Source of the DNA: Gigaspora margarita
Taxonomy: Eukaryota > Glomeromycota > Glomeromycetes > Diversisporales > Gigasporaceae
Direction of reading: 5' to 3'
Assembly: GCA_009809945.1 (NCBI GenBank)
Contig: WTPW01001073.1
Span: 72,052 to 136,051, forward strand
Length of the DNA stretch: 64,000 nt
Shown here: positions 45,691-57,519 of the stretch, piece by piece
How positions within the stretch are numbered: position 1 is the first letter of the stretch
How the letters are laid out: every line of letters starts with the position of its first letter
Notes under the pieces: model-generated
Databases searched by the model: none
What the model was told of the DNA's origin: nothing
The model's input: only the letters and a program-made list of their open reading frames with translations
Program-made: the position numbers and the translations under genes

Positions 45691-47680
45691 ATGAACTGGT
45701 TTGTAGAATCCATAATTGCTCTTTTTGATTTAATTAATTTATGGAGTTTTTTGAGTTCTGTGTATTTCATGATTACAATATATGCAATCATTAAGTTTGG
45801 TATATTTTTGGAGCTCATTTAATGAATATAATAAAAATATTGTAAAATTACTAATAAAATAAGTTCCAAATTTTGGTAATCATTTGTATAGTAATTGTGG
45901 AAATTATAGAGCTTGCAAAAAAATTATAAATTGATCAAATCCAACTAAATTGAAAAGAGGATAGTATGGTATGCAATAGTTAAAGTTGAGTTAGTTTGTA
46001 TTGATATTATTATAATTTTTATAATTATAGTAAATTATTTTTAGAACTTAATTGTTATTCTTACAACTGCAATATGTAGTTAAGATCATGCAAGTTTGTA
46101 TTAGAATTTCTACTATGAGATATACAACAGAACTTACTGATTATTCTATTAACAACAGCATGGTTAAGCATTTGAATTGTTTTATTCTTTATGATTAAGC
46201 CTGAATTAGTTTGCATTTGAGTTATTATAACTTACTATAAAGAATTTAGTTACAAAGCTTACTCACTATTATGATAACTACAGTATGCAGTTAAGTTAAT
46301 TTAAATTGAATTATTATAATAGAATTATTGTGATTTCTACTAAAAGTTATTATAAAAAATTCTGTTACAGAGCTTACTTGCTAACTTGGTAACTACAGTA
46401 TTGGTTGTAAAGTATTTTATAATAGAGTTGTCTTGGTTTCCATGTGGTTGAGTTAGAATTATCATATTTTATCATGAGCTATTGTAAAAAATTCTATTAT
46501 GAAACTTACTTGAATTCCAGTGACTCATATTATATAGTTGAGTTAGTTTGTATTGAACTATCTATATAGTTTTCAGATTTAATTACAAGAAATAACTGTT
46601 GATATTCTAACATTTAACTACTATATTATTATCATAAAGTAAAGCAAATACAGTATATGTGAAAGCTATACAAATTGTAATAATTCTTAATTCAAACTAA
46701 ATCTATTAATTAGTATGAATATGTAATGATCTATTATAATCAATTATACAGCTGATCAAAATGTCACAAGAATTACAGATTTGATAATTACAGAAATGTT
46801 ATAATAATTATTCAAACTACAATTTATTTAATAAGTTTAGACTTGCACAATTAGATAATATAAGATAAATTAGATATACTGTATTTAGTAATTTTTTTTG
46901 CCCAATTAGATATTTTAGTACAGATATAACAGAATGATAGCAGGTTATTTTATAAGAATTTGAAATAAATTAGTTATACATATAAATGTAAATTAAAGTC
47001 CAAGTCAGACTTGGAACTAAACTTTAATAAAAACTTGACTTTGAAGAATAGACTCAGATTTTTTATATTTCTAGTTATAATATAAATCTTTTACTATTAA
47101 TTAATGCAACAAAAAAGGTGTTCAAGTATAATGAATAAAAAACATGTACATTGGAAGAATATTGTCTTAATAAATATGTAATAATTGCTATCAGTAGTCC
47201 TGTAGAATCAGCCTGAGGTATTTTTCAATTAGTGAAAGTTTAACAATCAACATAAATAGAAAAATAATGCTAAACATATATTATTAACATTGTTCATATC
47301 ACAAATAAAATTGTTCAGGAAAGTGAATTAAGTATACTTAGAATTTAATAATTTATTTATGTTTATGCTAACAGGTCAGAAAATCAGTGAGTCTATCATG
47401 TGGTCAGATAGCTCATGTAACCAAAGTTTAGGTTAAGTTAGTTTGAAAGAAGCTTGTTGATTTGGTAAGTGGTTAATAGGGTTTCAGGGTAGTTTAGAAA
47501 AATAATCATCTTAGTAACAATTAGTGAGCATAGAGTTTATTATGTATTGAGCTATAGATAGATTTGTAATAAAGATACTTTTGTATTTGTATATATTATT
47601 TAATAAAGATACTTTTTATTTGTATATATTATTTAATAAGGCTGCTTTAAGTTAATTTTCAGTTAACATTACTTCCCCAA
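45691..47680. repeat. module C 3' flank, no gene
   Basis: 45691-46430 matches 25823-26520, and 47100-47320 matches 36705-36915. Irregular repeats of ATAGTTGAGTTAGTTTGTATT type, with spacing of roughly 100-120 bases, run through 45470-46560. They may be an old tandem array. I see no supported coding sequence. Confidence 0.45.
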
Positions 47681-47688
47681 TTAGGGAT

Positions 47689-47900
47689 AGGCATGGTTGG
47701 TCATTTCGGTCAACCATTAACTGTATTTTGTGATCCAATGATCCAAAATAGATAATTTTGGTACCATTTGATTTGTCTCAATAAAACGAATTGAATGGTA
47801 CCAAAATTATCTATTTTGGATTATTGGATCACAAGATATGGCCAATGGTCATAAACTGGTTGCCTGAAAATAACTAACCATGCCCATTCTGATCCCAACC
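47689..47900. mobile_element. palindromic MITE with GGCATGGTTGG ends
   Basis: TAGGGATAGGCATGGTTGG on the left is mirrored by CTAACCATGCCCATTCTGATCCC near the right. ATCCAAAATAGATAATTTTGG and its complement follow inwards. The centre is the hairpin GGTACCATTTGATTTGTCTC...GAATTGAATGGTACC that recurs at 53.4-54.6 kb. No target duplication is resolved. Confidence 0.5.
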
Positions 47901-47945
47901 CCTCTAGTAAAACAAACATATAAAAAAAATAAAATATTATTGTTA

Positions 47946-48553
47946 CCGTATATGTCTAAAAATAAGCTACTACCTAAAATAAGCTACCCCTCTGAATTTT
48001 TTCAAAAATCTTAAAAAATCTGTTAGCAGTTGCTACATATAAAAGTTTAAATTTTACTAAGTAAACCTCAAAACTGCTATTAAGTAACTTGTTCATAATA
48101 TCAAAATACACCTATAGTAAAAATTTAGTGTTATTTGGACAACTTTTTATTAGTACATTTTCAAGTTTTTCAAAAACTTAATATTTCGAAATAAGCTACT
48201 CTGCATTTTTTTGTGTAATTGTTTGACCAAAAAAGGGGGACGTCTAAAGCGGAGTAGATTCTTATAATATATTTTATAGAATTATCTTTAGGGTTAGAGT
48301 CATCTTAAGTCTGGGTTAGAGAGGTTTTAGGTTATAACATACAAGCAAAATTGCCTTCCCCACATTTTTAATTAAAACACCAAGGTAGGTTTAGACTGCT
48401 GTTTTTTGTATTTTTCAAGGTTTTCGCTTCTCTTTTTTGTTTGCTTCACCAAAGATCATCAAAATTCGATAATTTGATTGGCCAATTGTCACGTGATTCT
48501 ATTCCGCTTTAAACAACCCCCAAAAAAGGTAGCTTATTTTCAGACACATACAG
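47946..48553. mobile_element. Tc1/mariner-like MITE (AATAAGCTACC family, copy 2)
   Basis: TA flanks both ends. The inverted ends are CCGTATATGTCTAAAAATAAG and CTGTATGTGTCTGAAAATAAG, each followed by CTACC. It is the same family as 15624-16174. Its right arm is split by the MITE at 48235-48521. Confidence 0.6.
48235..48521. mobile_element. GTCTAAAGC-family MITE, nested (copy 3)
   Basis: The element is 287 bp with ends GGGGGACGTCTAAAGCGG and, inverted, GGGGGTTGTTTAAAGCGG. AAAAAA flanks it on both sides. The related copy at 16140-16150 shows CCAAAAAAAGGTAGC without insertion, so A6 was duplicated. A worn partial relative lies at 48662-48835 (GAGGTTGTCTAAGCAGAGCAG, GATCTTTGGCGAAGC, partly inverted). 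Confidence 0.7.
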
Positions 48554-48934
48554 TATTATAATTCAAATTTAGTATATAAATTTGTTTTGTTACTTTATAC
48601 TTGATATTACTAGTATATATTAAGTATTTATAAAGCAACTAAATATAGGTATGTACATATATACATAACTAAATATGAGGTTGTCTAAGCAGAGCAGATC
48701 ATATAATACCTAACCAATCAAATTAATAATTTGATGATCTTTGGCGAAGCACAGTCTGAACCTATATTGGTGAGTTAATTAAAAATAAAGTAAAGGCAAT
48801 TTTGCTTAGACCATTTGAAGTTAATTCTTTGTCACTTCTCCTTCTTCCCTTTTGATATCCCAAATATAAAACAAAGTAAAAATTAAAAAAAAATTTATAT
48901 TAATTTCAGCCTGAATTAAGCTTAATTTAGGTTA

Positions 48935-49475
48935 AAATTCGAAATAACTCCCTACTATATTTGCACATAATAACACTACCTGCGTATTATTTTGAGATAG
49001 TGTGTGTTATTGCATGCACAAAATTTCAAATTATTTTAACAGTTTTTAAGAATCTTATCTTGTTATATGGTATATGCAGTGTTGTACATTTTGGCTGTCC
49101 ACAGCCTTTTTTGGCTTGTCTATGTCCAAAATTGTCCAAACATCCAAGATTGTCCAAAGCTTGTTTAGGCTTTAATAGTTAATAAATCTATCTAAAAAAT
49201 ACTAGTATATAATTATATATTTTTTTGGGTGCTGAATACATTTCAGTTAAAATTAAAATAGGTTATCTAATTGTTCAAAATTGTTCAAAATTGTCCAAAT
49301 TATTGTTCAAAGCTGTCCTGTGACAATACTAGGCATATGTATATTTAGGGTATGCATTATTTTGGATGCACATGGGTATTATTTTGAGTTAAAAAACAAT
49401 TTACAAAAAAATGTAAATTTTGAAATAATGCACATGCATGTTATTATGTGCAAATATAGTATGTGTTATTTTACA
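48935..49475. repeat. inverted repeat around a hAT-like MITE
   Basis: ACTATATTTGCACATAATAACA on the left is mirrored by TGTTATTATGTGCAAATATAGT on the right. GCACATGC and GCATGCAC words lie between. The MITE at 49077-49331 sits inside. A frame at 48961-49182 has no domain. Confidence 0.5.
49077..49331. mobile_element. hAT-like MITE with TTGTCCAAA motifs
   Basis: The 255-bp element has ends CAGTGTTGTAC and, inverted, TAGTATTGTCAC. The flanks GGTATATG and GGCATATG match at 7 of 8 positions. Both arms iterate TTGTCCAAA, TTGTTCAAA and CTGTCC words in a non-tandem way. The motif is related to that at 5306-5529. Confidence 0.65.
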
Positions 49476-49499
49476 GTTATATGAAATAAAAAAAATAAT

Positions 49500-52493
49500 T
49501 TAAGAATAGAGTGTACATAGATCATTTATCATATGATTTTGGTAGTACATTGGGATTTCATGCAAAATTTGAAATACACTACTAAGTGCCATGTTATTAA
49601 TCACCTATTATTCTTTATTAGAGGCCTATCTCCTCCTCTCTTTTTTAATATAAATTTGATCAGATTTCTATATATAATTTCAACATTTTTTACCCTTTCC
49701 TCCCCTAAAAAATTACCAGATTTTTGTTACTTCCCTAATAAAATTTTTTAAAACCATGGTCAATTTTTACCAAAATTTGGCAATATGCAGATTAAACCTT
49801 CTATTTTTAGTAGTAAAATCTTCAGAGTTTGTATTATTTTAAAAAAATATACCTCTTTATATAGTTAAATTTGCCTGGGGGCTTTAAATTTGCTAGGATT
49901 ACAAGGACCCTGGACTTCTCTCATATAGGTCATAACTGATCTGCATGAATTTAGATATTTTTGCTACCCCTAAAATCAAGTAAATTTGCTAAAAGTTGGA
50001 TTATTACATATAAATTTTATAGTAATTTGCTAAAAACTAAATTATAACATCTAGCATCAGGTAAATAAATATAGTATTAATTTTTTTTATTTGAATTCAT
50101 AGAATTAAAATAAAAAAATTTTCATCAAATTTGGTCAAGAACTCGTGAAGATCCCTTTGATGAAAGTTCCTGTAAACAACATAGCTTCTTTGTAATATGT
50201 TTTTTTGCTTTTTCAAAATAACCTACTATTCAGCAATGATTTACAAAAAAATTTACTATGCTACCTAAAAAAAATTTATAACAAGTATTGTAGCGCATAT
50301 CATAGACTAATAGAATCTCAAATTTCATTGAATAATATTGAAAACTCGCGAATATATTAACATTTTAGTAAATTCAGACACATATATTTTCACAAGTTTT
50401 CCCCTATATTCAAATGCTTCTAAAAGCACTTTCTCAAAATGAAACCTCTAAAATGTGAATAATTAAGTTGATATAATAGGTATTTGAGAGTTTTTATTAA
50501 AATTTTATCAAAAACAAATTAATATTGATAAAGTTATGATGATTTTTTAATTTGCTTCCAGATTCAGGATTTTCTAAAATTTTCAATTTTAATAAAAACA
50601 GAAAAATCACTATCACAGGCTAGATTTTTACAAGTTCAAATAAAACAAGTTACTGCGCAGTAAATAAATTTTTAGAACATATAATTGACTAATAGAATCT
50701 CAAATTTGATAAAAAAATATTAAAACTCATGAAAATATTACATTTTTGTAAATTTGGACACATACATTTTCACAAGTTTTTCCCCATATTCAAATGCTTC
50801 TGAAAGCACTTTCTCAAAATAAAACCTCCATAACATGACTAAGTAAGTTGGTATAATAGGTATTCGAGAGTCTTCAGTTAAAATTTCTCAAAAACAGATT
50901 AATATTAACAAAGATGTTTAGATTTTTCATTTGCAACTAGATTCTAATTTCTTTCAATTTTTGCACATGATATACGTTTTTAGAAATAGAAAAAATCTTT
51001 TATCAAAGATATCTCTACGAGTTCTTGGACAAATTTGATAAAAAAATTTTTCTTTGAATTCTACAAATATATAGAATTCAAATAAAAAAATTTTTATTGA
51101 ATTTGGTCAAGAACTCATAGAGATATCTTTGATGAAAGATTTATCTATTTCCAAAAAATATATTATAAAGAAGCTGCACCAAAAAATAAATAGCTATTAT
51201 GGAATGAATATTTAACCAAAAAACTTGAAATTTTAGAAAGAAAAATTTTAACCTATACTATATTGATTTTATTAATGCGCAGTAACTTGTTATATTTGAA
51301 CTTGTAAAAATCTAACCTATAATGGTAATTTTTCTGTTTTTATCAAAATTAAAAATTTTAGAAAATTCTAAATCTGGAAGCAAATTGAAGATCATCATAA
51401 CTTCGTCAATATTAATCCATTTTTGATGAAATTTCAATTAAAGACTCTCAAATACTTATTATAACAACTTACTTAGTCATGTTTTGGAGGTTCATTTTGA
51501 GAAAGTGCTTTTAGAAGCATTTGTATATAGGGAAACTTGCGAAAATGTATGTGTCCGAATTTACAAAAATGTTAATATCTTCACAAGTTTTTAATATTTT
51601 TTTATGAAATTTGAGGTTCTATTAGTCTATAATATTTACTACAAGTTTTGTATAAAATTTTTTTACTTAGCATAGTAAAATTTCTTGTAAATCATTACTG
51701 AATACTAGGTTATTTTGAAAAAGCAAAAAACTATATTACAAAAAAGCTACATTAAAATTGTTTACAGGAACTTTTATAAAAATATCTCTAAGAGTTCTTG
51801 ACCAAATTTGATGAAAATTTTTTTATTTTAATTCTATGATCCATAGAATTCAAATAAAAAAAAATTATTAAACTTGATCAAGAACTTATAGATATAATAA
51901 TAACTACAATTATTATACGAATTACTAACTAATTCGCAATTGTATTATATAATTATTTGTTTATTGACATACAATCATAATCAATAATACATATGCAAAG
52001 TAAGTACCAAGTTGCTATTAATACTAAAGCCCAATTATATACTACAACTACTTTTATTTATTTCTAATTATAATTGATTATCACTTTACTCTATATAGCC
52101 ATTAATGACTTGTTATATCCAAATTGATTATTATAGCACAACTTGTTACAATAATTTTTGCAAAATGTGAGTAAATTGCTAAAAATAAAATATAACATGC
52201 ATAAAATCTTAGTAATTCAACAAAATTTTCAATTATAACCCTTTTAAAAATTAACTTCAATTTCTAAAATTTAAATTTGGACCTTAGATCAAATTTGAAT
52301 CAATTTGCTAAAAAAAAATATGACATATATCATAGATGTCTGGGGTCCTGGATTACACAAGAAACAAATAGTAAAAATATTTCTAAATTAGGTAATTACC
52401 CAATCAGATTTGTGTTTACTATATAATTGGTTATACCAAAAAATTTGCAATACATATCATATGATAAATAATTTATGTACACTTTACCCTTAA
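49500..52493. mobile_element. 3-kb piggyBac-like non-autonomous element (copy 3)
   Basis: TTAA lies at both ends (49500-49503 and 52490-52493). The inverted ends are GAATAGAGTGTACATAGATCA and GGGTAAAGTGTACATAAATTA. ATTTATCATATGAT follows in both arms. Flanking interior text (TTATTTTAAAAAAATATACC, TTTAAATTTGCTAGGATTAC) matches the short copies at 8262 and 26603. The extra length is mostly the palindromic foldback at 50076-51895. No transposase frame is present. Confidence 0.65.
50076..51895. repeat. 1.8-kb palindromic foldback inside the TTAA element
   Basis: The left half (50090-50960) and right half (51150-51890) are inverted copies. GGAACTTT...GATGAAAGTTCC, AAAGTGCTTTTAGAAGCATTTG and CTATTAGTC...GACTAATAG pairs are visible. 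The centre and both outer ends are palindromic units of the type CAAATTTGATAAAAAAATTTT followed by GAATTC...GAATTC. These are close in design to the units of the foldback at 31595-32970. Confidence 0.65.
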
Positions 52494-53604
52494 AATGAAA
52501 AAAATTTAAAATAAAGAAATAAGTCCAGACCATGTTGATTATATGTTTTCTATTACTAGGAGGGAGAAAGAGAGATAGTTCATATAGTAAAATTTTTAAA
52601 AAAATTTTTTTTAAAAAAATTTTAATTTGTTTTGTGACTATTAGTCACATGATATGTTATGTAGATCATGTGTATAAATTTTTTACTATAAAATTTTAGT
52701 AATCAATATATATATAATCAACCTATTTTTCATAGTAAATTGTAATAGTAAACTCTCCCACATGGCTTTTTCAAGGTTTCCTAAAAGAAAATATATTTGC
52801 ATGCAATGTAATATTAGTTTATTTTTTGTAAGACTCTTTGAATTTCTAAGTTTAAAGCAGAAAAATAATAAAGCTGAGAAAAATCATGCCTACAAAATAG
52901 GTAGATTGTTTTATTTTTATGCATATAATAATTATTTAATTTTGATTTAAAACTTTTTTTAAAAAATTTGATTTACTAAACTTTTTGAAAATTATAAATT
53001 GCTAGATATTAAACAAATTTACAGTTTCAAGTTAAATTATTGTATTTGAATAAGTATTATTAGATTGAAGAGAACTATTATTGATAAAGCTAGTTTTTTA
53101 AATAAGTAATTTTTTTAGATATGTAGATTTTTAAGTAAAGCAGTTTTTATGTTTTTTAGATAAATAGTTTTTTTAGGCAAGTAGTTTATTTAGACAAGTA
53201 GTTTTTTAAATGAATAGTTTTTAGACAAGTAATTTTTAGTCAAATTAAAACTAAAGCTATCAAAACTAGAAATGGTAGAATTTAGATGTGTTGGACCAGA
53301 ACCTAGTATTAACAAAATAAAGAAAGAAAGATGTATTCAAATTAAGATATGATTAAAAAATAATGTAAGGAAGACATGAGTATTATGGCACAGTTAAGTA
53401 TTTTAGTTAATAAATCATGATATATCAATCAGAATACCATTTGATTTGTCTCATCAAGACAAATCAAATGGTACCAAAATCATTCAATTCTAAACACTAG
53501 ATTATAAATTATTGTTAATTACAATATACAAATTTAAAAAAATAAATTATATCACAAATACCAATTATAGTGCACATACTATTTTTCATTATCTATTAAA
53601 ATCT
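52494..53604. other. AT-rich stretch, no supported gene
   Basis: 52525-52560 (CCAGACCATGTTGATTATATG) recurs inverted at 58605-58630. A loose set of AAGTAGTTTTTTAGA words runs through 53090-53240. A hairpin CCATTTGATTTGTCTC with its complement is at 53428-53472. A 62-codon frame at 52762-52950 shows nothing recognisable. Confidence 0.4.
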
Positions 53605-54225
53605 ATTAATCAGAATTGAATAATTTTGTTACTATTCAATTTGTCTCATTGAGATGAAGTAAATAGTACCAAAATAATGTGATTTTAACTGATACTTCTT
53701 GATATATCATAATTTAACCAAAATATGCTGTGCAAAACAAATTTTAAAATTAATATGAAATCATGAATAACTTTTGATAGACCAGTTCAATTTTTATAAT
53801 TTTACCTCCAAAATGACCAACTTAAAGAGATGATTCCAACAAGCTCAAAATCACTAAAATCTGATCACAGGATTACAGGATTGTTAAGTTTTTTGTATTG
53901 TTTTTAATAAAAATTAGATTAGTTAAACTAGATTATTTTTATCAAATTAATAATAACACTTTAATAATCCTATGATCCTGTAATTTTAGGCTTGTTGGAA
54001 TTGCCTCTTCAAAGTGGGCATTTTGGTGGAAAAATTATAAAAATCAAACTGGTTATCAAAGTTATTTATAATTTTATATTAATTTTAAAATTTGTTTTGT
54101 GCAGCTTATTTTGTTAAATTATGATATATCAAGAAGTATTAGCCAAATCACATGATTTTAGTACCATTTGATTTGTCTCAATAAGATGAATCAAATGGTG
54201 CCAAAATTTTATAATTCTGATTAAT
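53605..54225. repeat. long palindrome with hairpin ends
   Basis: The arms of about 280 bases are mirrored around 53915. Pairs include TTCTTGATATATCATAATTTAAC against TAAATTATGATATATCAAGAA, and GATCACAGGATTACAGGATT against ATCCTATGATCCTGTAATTTT. AATCAGAATTGAATAATTTTG is also mirrored. Each arm ends in a smaller hairpin of the TTTGTCTCAATAAGATGAAT type. It is non-coding, probably a foldback element; no target duplication is resolved. Confidence 0.55.
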
Positions 54226-54282
54226 AGTTCACAAGATGTTGCTGCACACTGCAATATTTCTATTCTCTATAATATCTATATC

Positions 54283-54511
54283 CAGTGATCATTTTTCACT
54301 ATATGGACTGTGTGCAGCACACAGAACAAAAATTTTGTGCACATTTTGTTTCAATAGATGTGTGGATACCACACAGAAAAAATTGGCATTTTGTAAGTAG
54401 TGCACACAGTTGCAAGCATTTTCTTAGTTATTTTTGTTATTCGCCACACAGAAAATGTTTATGAATTGTGCAGTATCCACACAGTAAATTTTAATTGAAA
54501 AATTAACACTG
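54283..54511. mobile_element. hAT-like MITE with GTGTGCAGCACACAG motifs
   Basis: The 229-bp element has ends CAGTGATCATTTTTCA and, inverted, CAGTGTTAATTTTTCA. The flanks TCTATATC and TTTATATC match at 7 of 8. The interior iterates GTGTGCAGCACACAG, ACCACACAGAAAA, GTGCACACAG and GCCACACAGAAAA. Confidence 0.65.
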
Positions 54512-54564
54512 TTTATATCTACTTTAAATATTATTTTAATTGTAATATCTTGTTATCCACTATA

Positions 54565-54625
54565 AGAATTTGATAATTTTGGTACCAATCAATTTGTCTC
54601 ACTAAGATGAATCAATGGGTACTAA
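54565..54625. repeat. GGTACC...TTTGTCTC hairpin
   Basis: TTTTGGTACCAATCAATTTGTC is followed by TCACTAAGATGAATCAATGGGTACTAAAA in mirror relation. It is one of five occurrences (47755, 53425, 53620, 54150, 54565). Confidence 0.55.
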
Positions 54626-54939
54626 AATTACATAATTTCGATCTGTAGATTATAAGATATTGGCAGTGCACCATAATTGGTAGTGCATTATAATACCCAT
54701 ATCTACCTTATATAGTTTAATTTTAAGAAAATAATCTTGAATATACAAGTTAAATATCATTTATTTTAAATTTATTTTATAAATTTGTTATTGACACATT
54801 CTGCTCTACATTAATCAATTAAGTACTACACAATCACATAAATAAATAAATAATAAACTAATTAAAGCATTTGTTATTTTTATTATTGTAAAACTAATAA
54901 TGATAATCAATCTATTTCATCAGCAAATTTATAATAGCA

Positions 54940-57519
54940 TAATCTTACGTAAGATCTTATGAACCGTAATATAAGCAAAATATTATGTAATATATAATGA
55001 AATATTTCAAATATCAAAATTTCGTTATATTTCATTAGAAATTTCAAAAATTATAACGAAATATTTTGATCCTCTTTAAACCAAGCTAGGATCAGTAGAT
55101 CAGCGTAACCTGGATCACGCATTGGACTAATTATTCGAAATAGTTCAAATTCTGTACTACAAGAACAGATTTGCTTTTTTGTTTTCATTTCATTTCTTTG
55201 TTTTTATTTTATTTTTTTTGTTTTCATTTTATTTATTTTTTATTTTATTTTTATTTTGGCACTTTACAAGAACACCTTTGCAAGAAAACAAACAACTTTT
55301 TGAAACCTTGTGCAAACCAACCCAATCTGTAACCTGGATTGCGTTGGACTAATTTTTTGAAATAGTTCGATGATGTTCAAATTCTGTACTACAAGATCAG
55401 ATTAGATCTTTGTTTATAATTAGATCTTCTATTTTGCTTTTTTTCGCTTTTTGTTTTTTATTTTCATTTCATTTTTTTTCGTTTATTTGTTTTCATTTTG
55501 TTTTTTTTTTTATATTTATTTATTTTTTATTTTTTTTCATTTTATTTTTATTTCAGCATTTTACAAGAACACTTTGCAAGAAAACAAACAACCATTCAAA
55601 ACCTTGTACAGCCTTCCCAAAATTTTGACACTTTGCAAGAACACACAACTGATGTCTCTAGCAATTTCTAAATTACCAAGAATGCTTCTTTAAGAAAATA
55701 AAGGTTTAGTTAGGACTTTATTTATTTTTTCATTTGACATAATTTGTTTTTGTTTTTTTGTTTTTTGTTTTTTTTTTTAAATTTGGTTTATTAATTTATT
55801 TTATTCTGGCACTTTGCGAGAAAAGAAGCCTTACTTCCTGGTACTTTGCAAGAAAACCAACCCAGACTTTTTTGGCACTATGCAACTTTTTTGGCATTTT
55901 GCAAGAACATTAACCCAACTTTGAATTTGCAAAAACATGAACTCTTACTTTAGAGAAATGAAGATTTGGGGCTTCATTTATTTTTTTTTTATTAGTTTGC
56001 TTACACGTTTTGTTTTTTCTTTTGTTTTTTTTACTTATTTTTTTTTATTTTTATTTTATTTTATTTATTTCTGACTTCTTTAACACTTTGCGACTTTTTC
56101 TGAACTTTACAAGAACACCAGCTTTAACTCCTCTGGCACTTTGCAAGAACATACTAGATTTCTCCAGCAATTTGCAAGAACACTAACACTTCTGAGAAAT
56201 GTTTTTTTTTATTTTTTCACTTCTTTGAAGTATTTAGAAAAAGAGAACGAAATGAAGGTTATAGCCAAAACAAAAGAAATAGCCAAAGCAAAGACGATAG
56301 AAAACAAAGAAGCGAAGATAATAGCTAACTTTGGGGTGAGCAAAAATAAGTGTATAGGATTAGTTTTTTGTATATAGTAATAGAAATAGATGCAACAAAG
56401 TGCGAAAGTAGTTTAAAATATTTGTAATAATGTAAATAATACTAATAATGTAATATATAATAAAGTATGTAATATTAATTAAAAATGTATATTTAATAAA
56501 TGTAAAATATAATTATCCCTTAGATTGTAGTAGGACACAGGCAAATTTGCCTGCGTTTTTGCACTTTTTTTGCTCTGATTTACTTTTTTTAAATATCAAG
56601 ATAATTAAATAAAACTTTGTACAATTATATTTGAAAATAAGGATTACTTTTTAGCAAAATTAGTTTTTATATTGTAAGAAAAAAATTTTAAGTTATATAT
56701 AAGCTAAAAATAGATATCTTTAAGAAAAAAATTTTTTTAAAAATTTTATCACAATTTCTCTGTAATCTTATTTAGTTTTAGTTTTAAAGCTATAGTTCTT
56801 AAGACAATATTGTAGTTTATATAAAGGATGATAACTTTTATTATTGCAACTTTAATGATTTATTTGTAAAAATCAAGACTTGTATTAGAAGTAAAAGTTT
56901 TTTTTATAGATGGGAACATATAAAATTTAAGAAAATCTAAAGAAAAATTTTAATAGTAAAAATGCTAATACAAGAACTTTAAACTTTAATTATACTAAAG
57001 TTTTCTAATAATTTTAAAAAATTTTTATAACAAAGTTACTAAAACAAAACTCAAAGAATATTTTTTACTTAGAAAAGTATAGCTAAATCCATATTTAAAA
57101 TTTTATTAAAATTTTATTAAAATTTTTAAAATACACAGGCAAATTTGCCTGTGTTACAATCTAAGGGATAATAATAATAAATAAATATAAAATTTTATAT
57201 TAAATTGCAATACTGTGCAAAAATCTGTAAAAAAGAGTGATTATGTGAATATGTATATCGTTAATTTATTTTTTAAAAATTTTGAAAATTTGAGAAAATT
57301 TGCAAAACAATGCAAAACAATGCGAAATCATCACATAATATGCAAAATATTACCTCCTGTGACCCCTTATTTTTGTTGATTTATTTCGCAATATATTTTG
57401 AAATATTTCAAAATAATAACCGTAATATTACTGTAATATAACATAATATATTACGTAATAAATCGTATCAAATATAAGATTTTGTTATATTATGGGCTGT
57501 AATATCTTATGTAAGATTA
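54940..57519. mobile_element. LRR-repeat-bearing element, copy 2
   Basis: The inverted ends are long and imperfect: TAATCTTACGTAAGATCTTA on the left and TAATCTTACATAAGATATTA on the right, each followed by CGTAATATAA/CATAATATAA text. The core shares ordered blocks with 23770-25140. Between 55255 and 56180 about eleven degenerate copies of GCACTTTGCAAGAACACC occur in the plus sense, the LRR boundary word of the BTB-LRR genes. Blocks at 55060-55180 are partly repeated at 55320-55430. T-rich tracts separate the units and create phenylalanine-rich chance frames. No transposase is found. A TA-flanked MITE is nested at 56516-57168. Confidence 0.55.
56516..57168. mobile_element. TA-flanked MITE with AGGCAAATTTGCCTG ends, nested
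   Basis: TA flanks both sides. The ends are TCCCTTAGATTGTA with a following ACACAGGCAAATTTGCCTG, mirrored on the right. The equivalent point in copy 1 of the host element (near 25550, AAAATAATAATAATAAATAAA) is unoccupied. It is Tc1/mariner-like by target site and non-coding. Confidence 0.7.
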
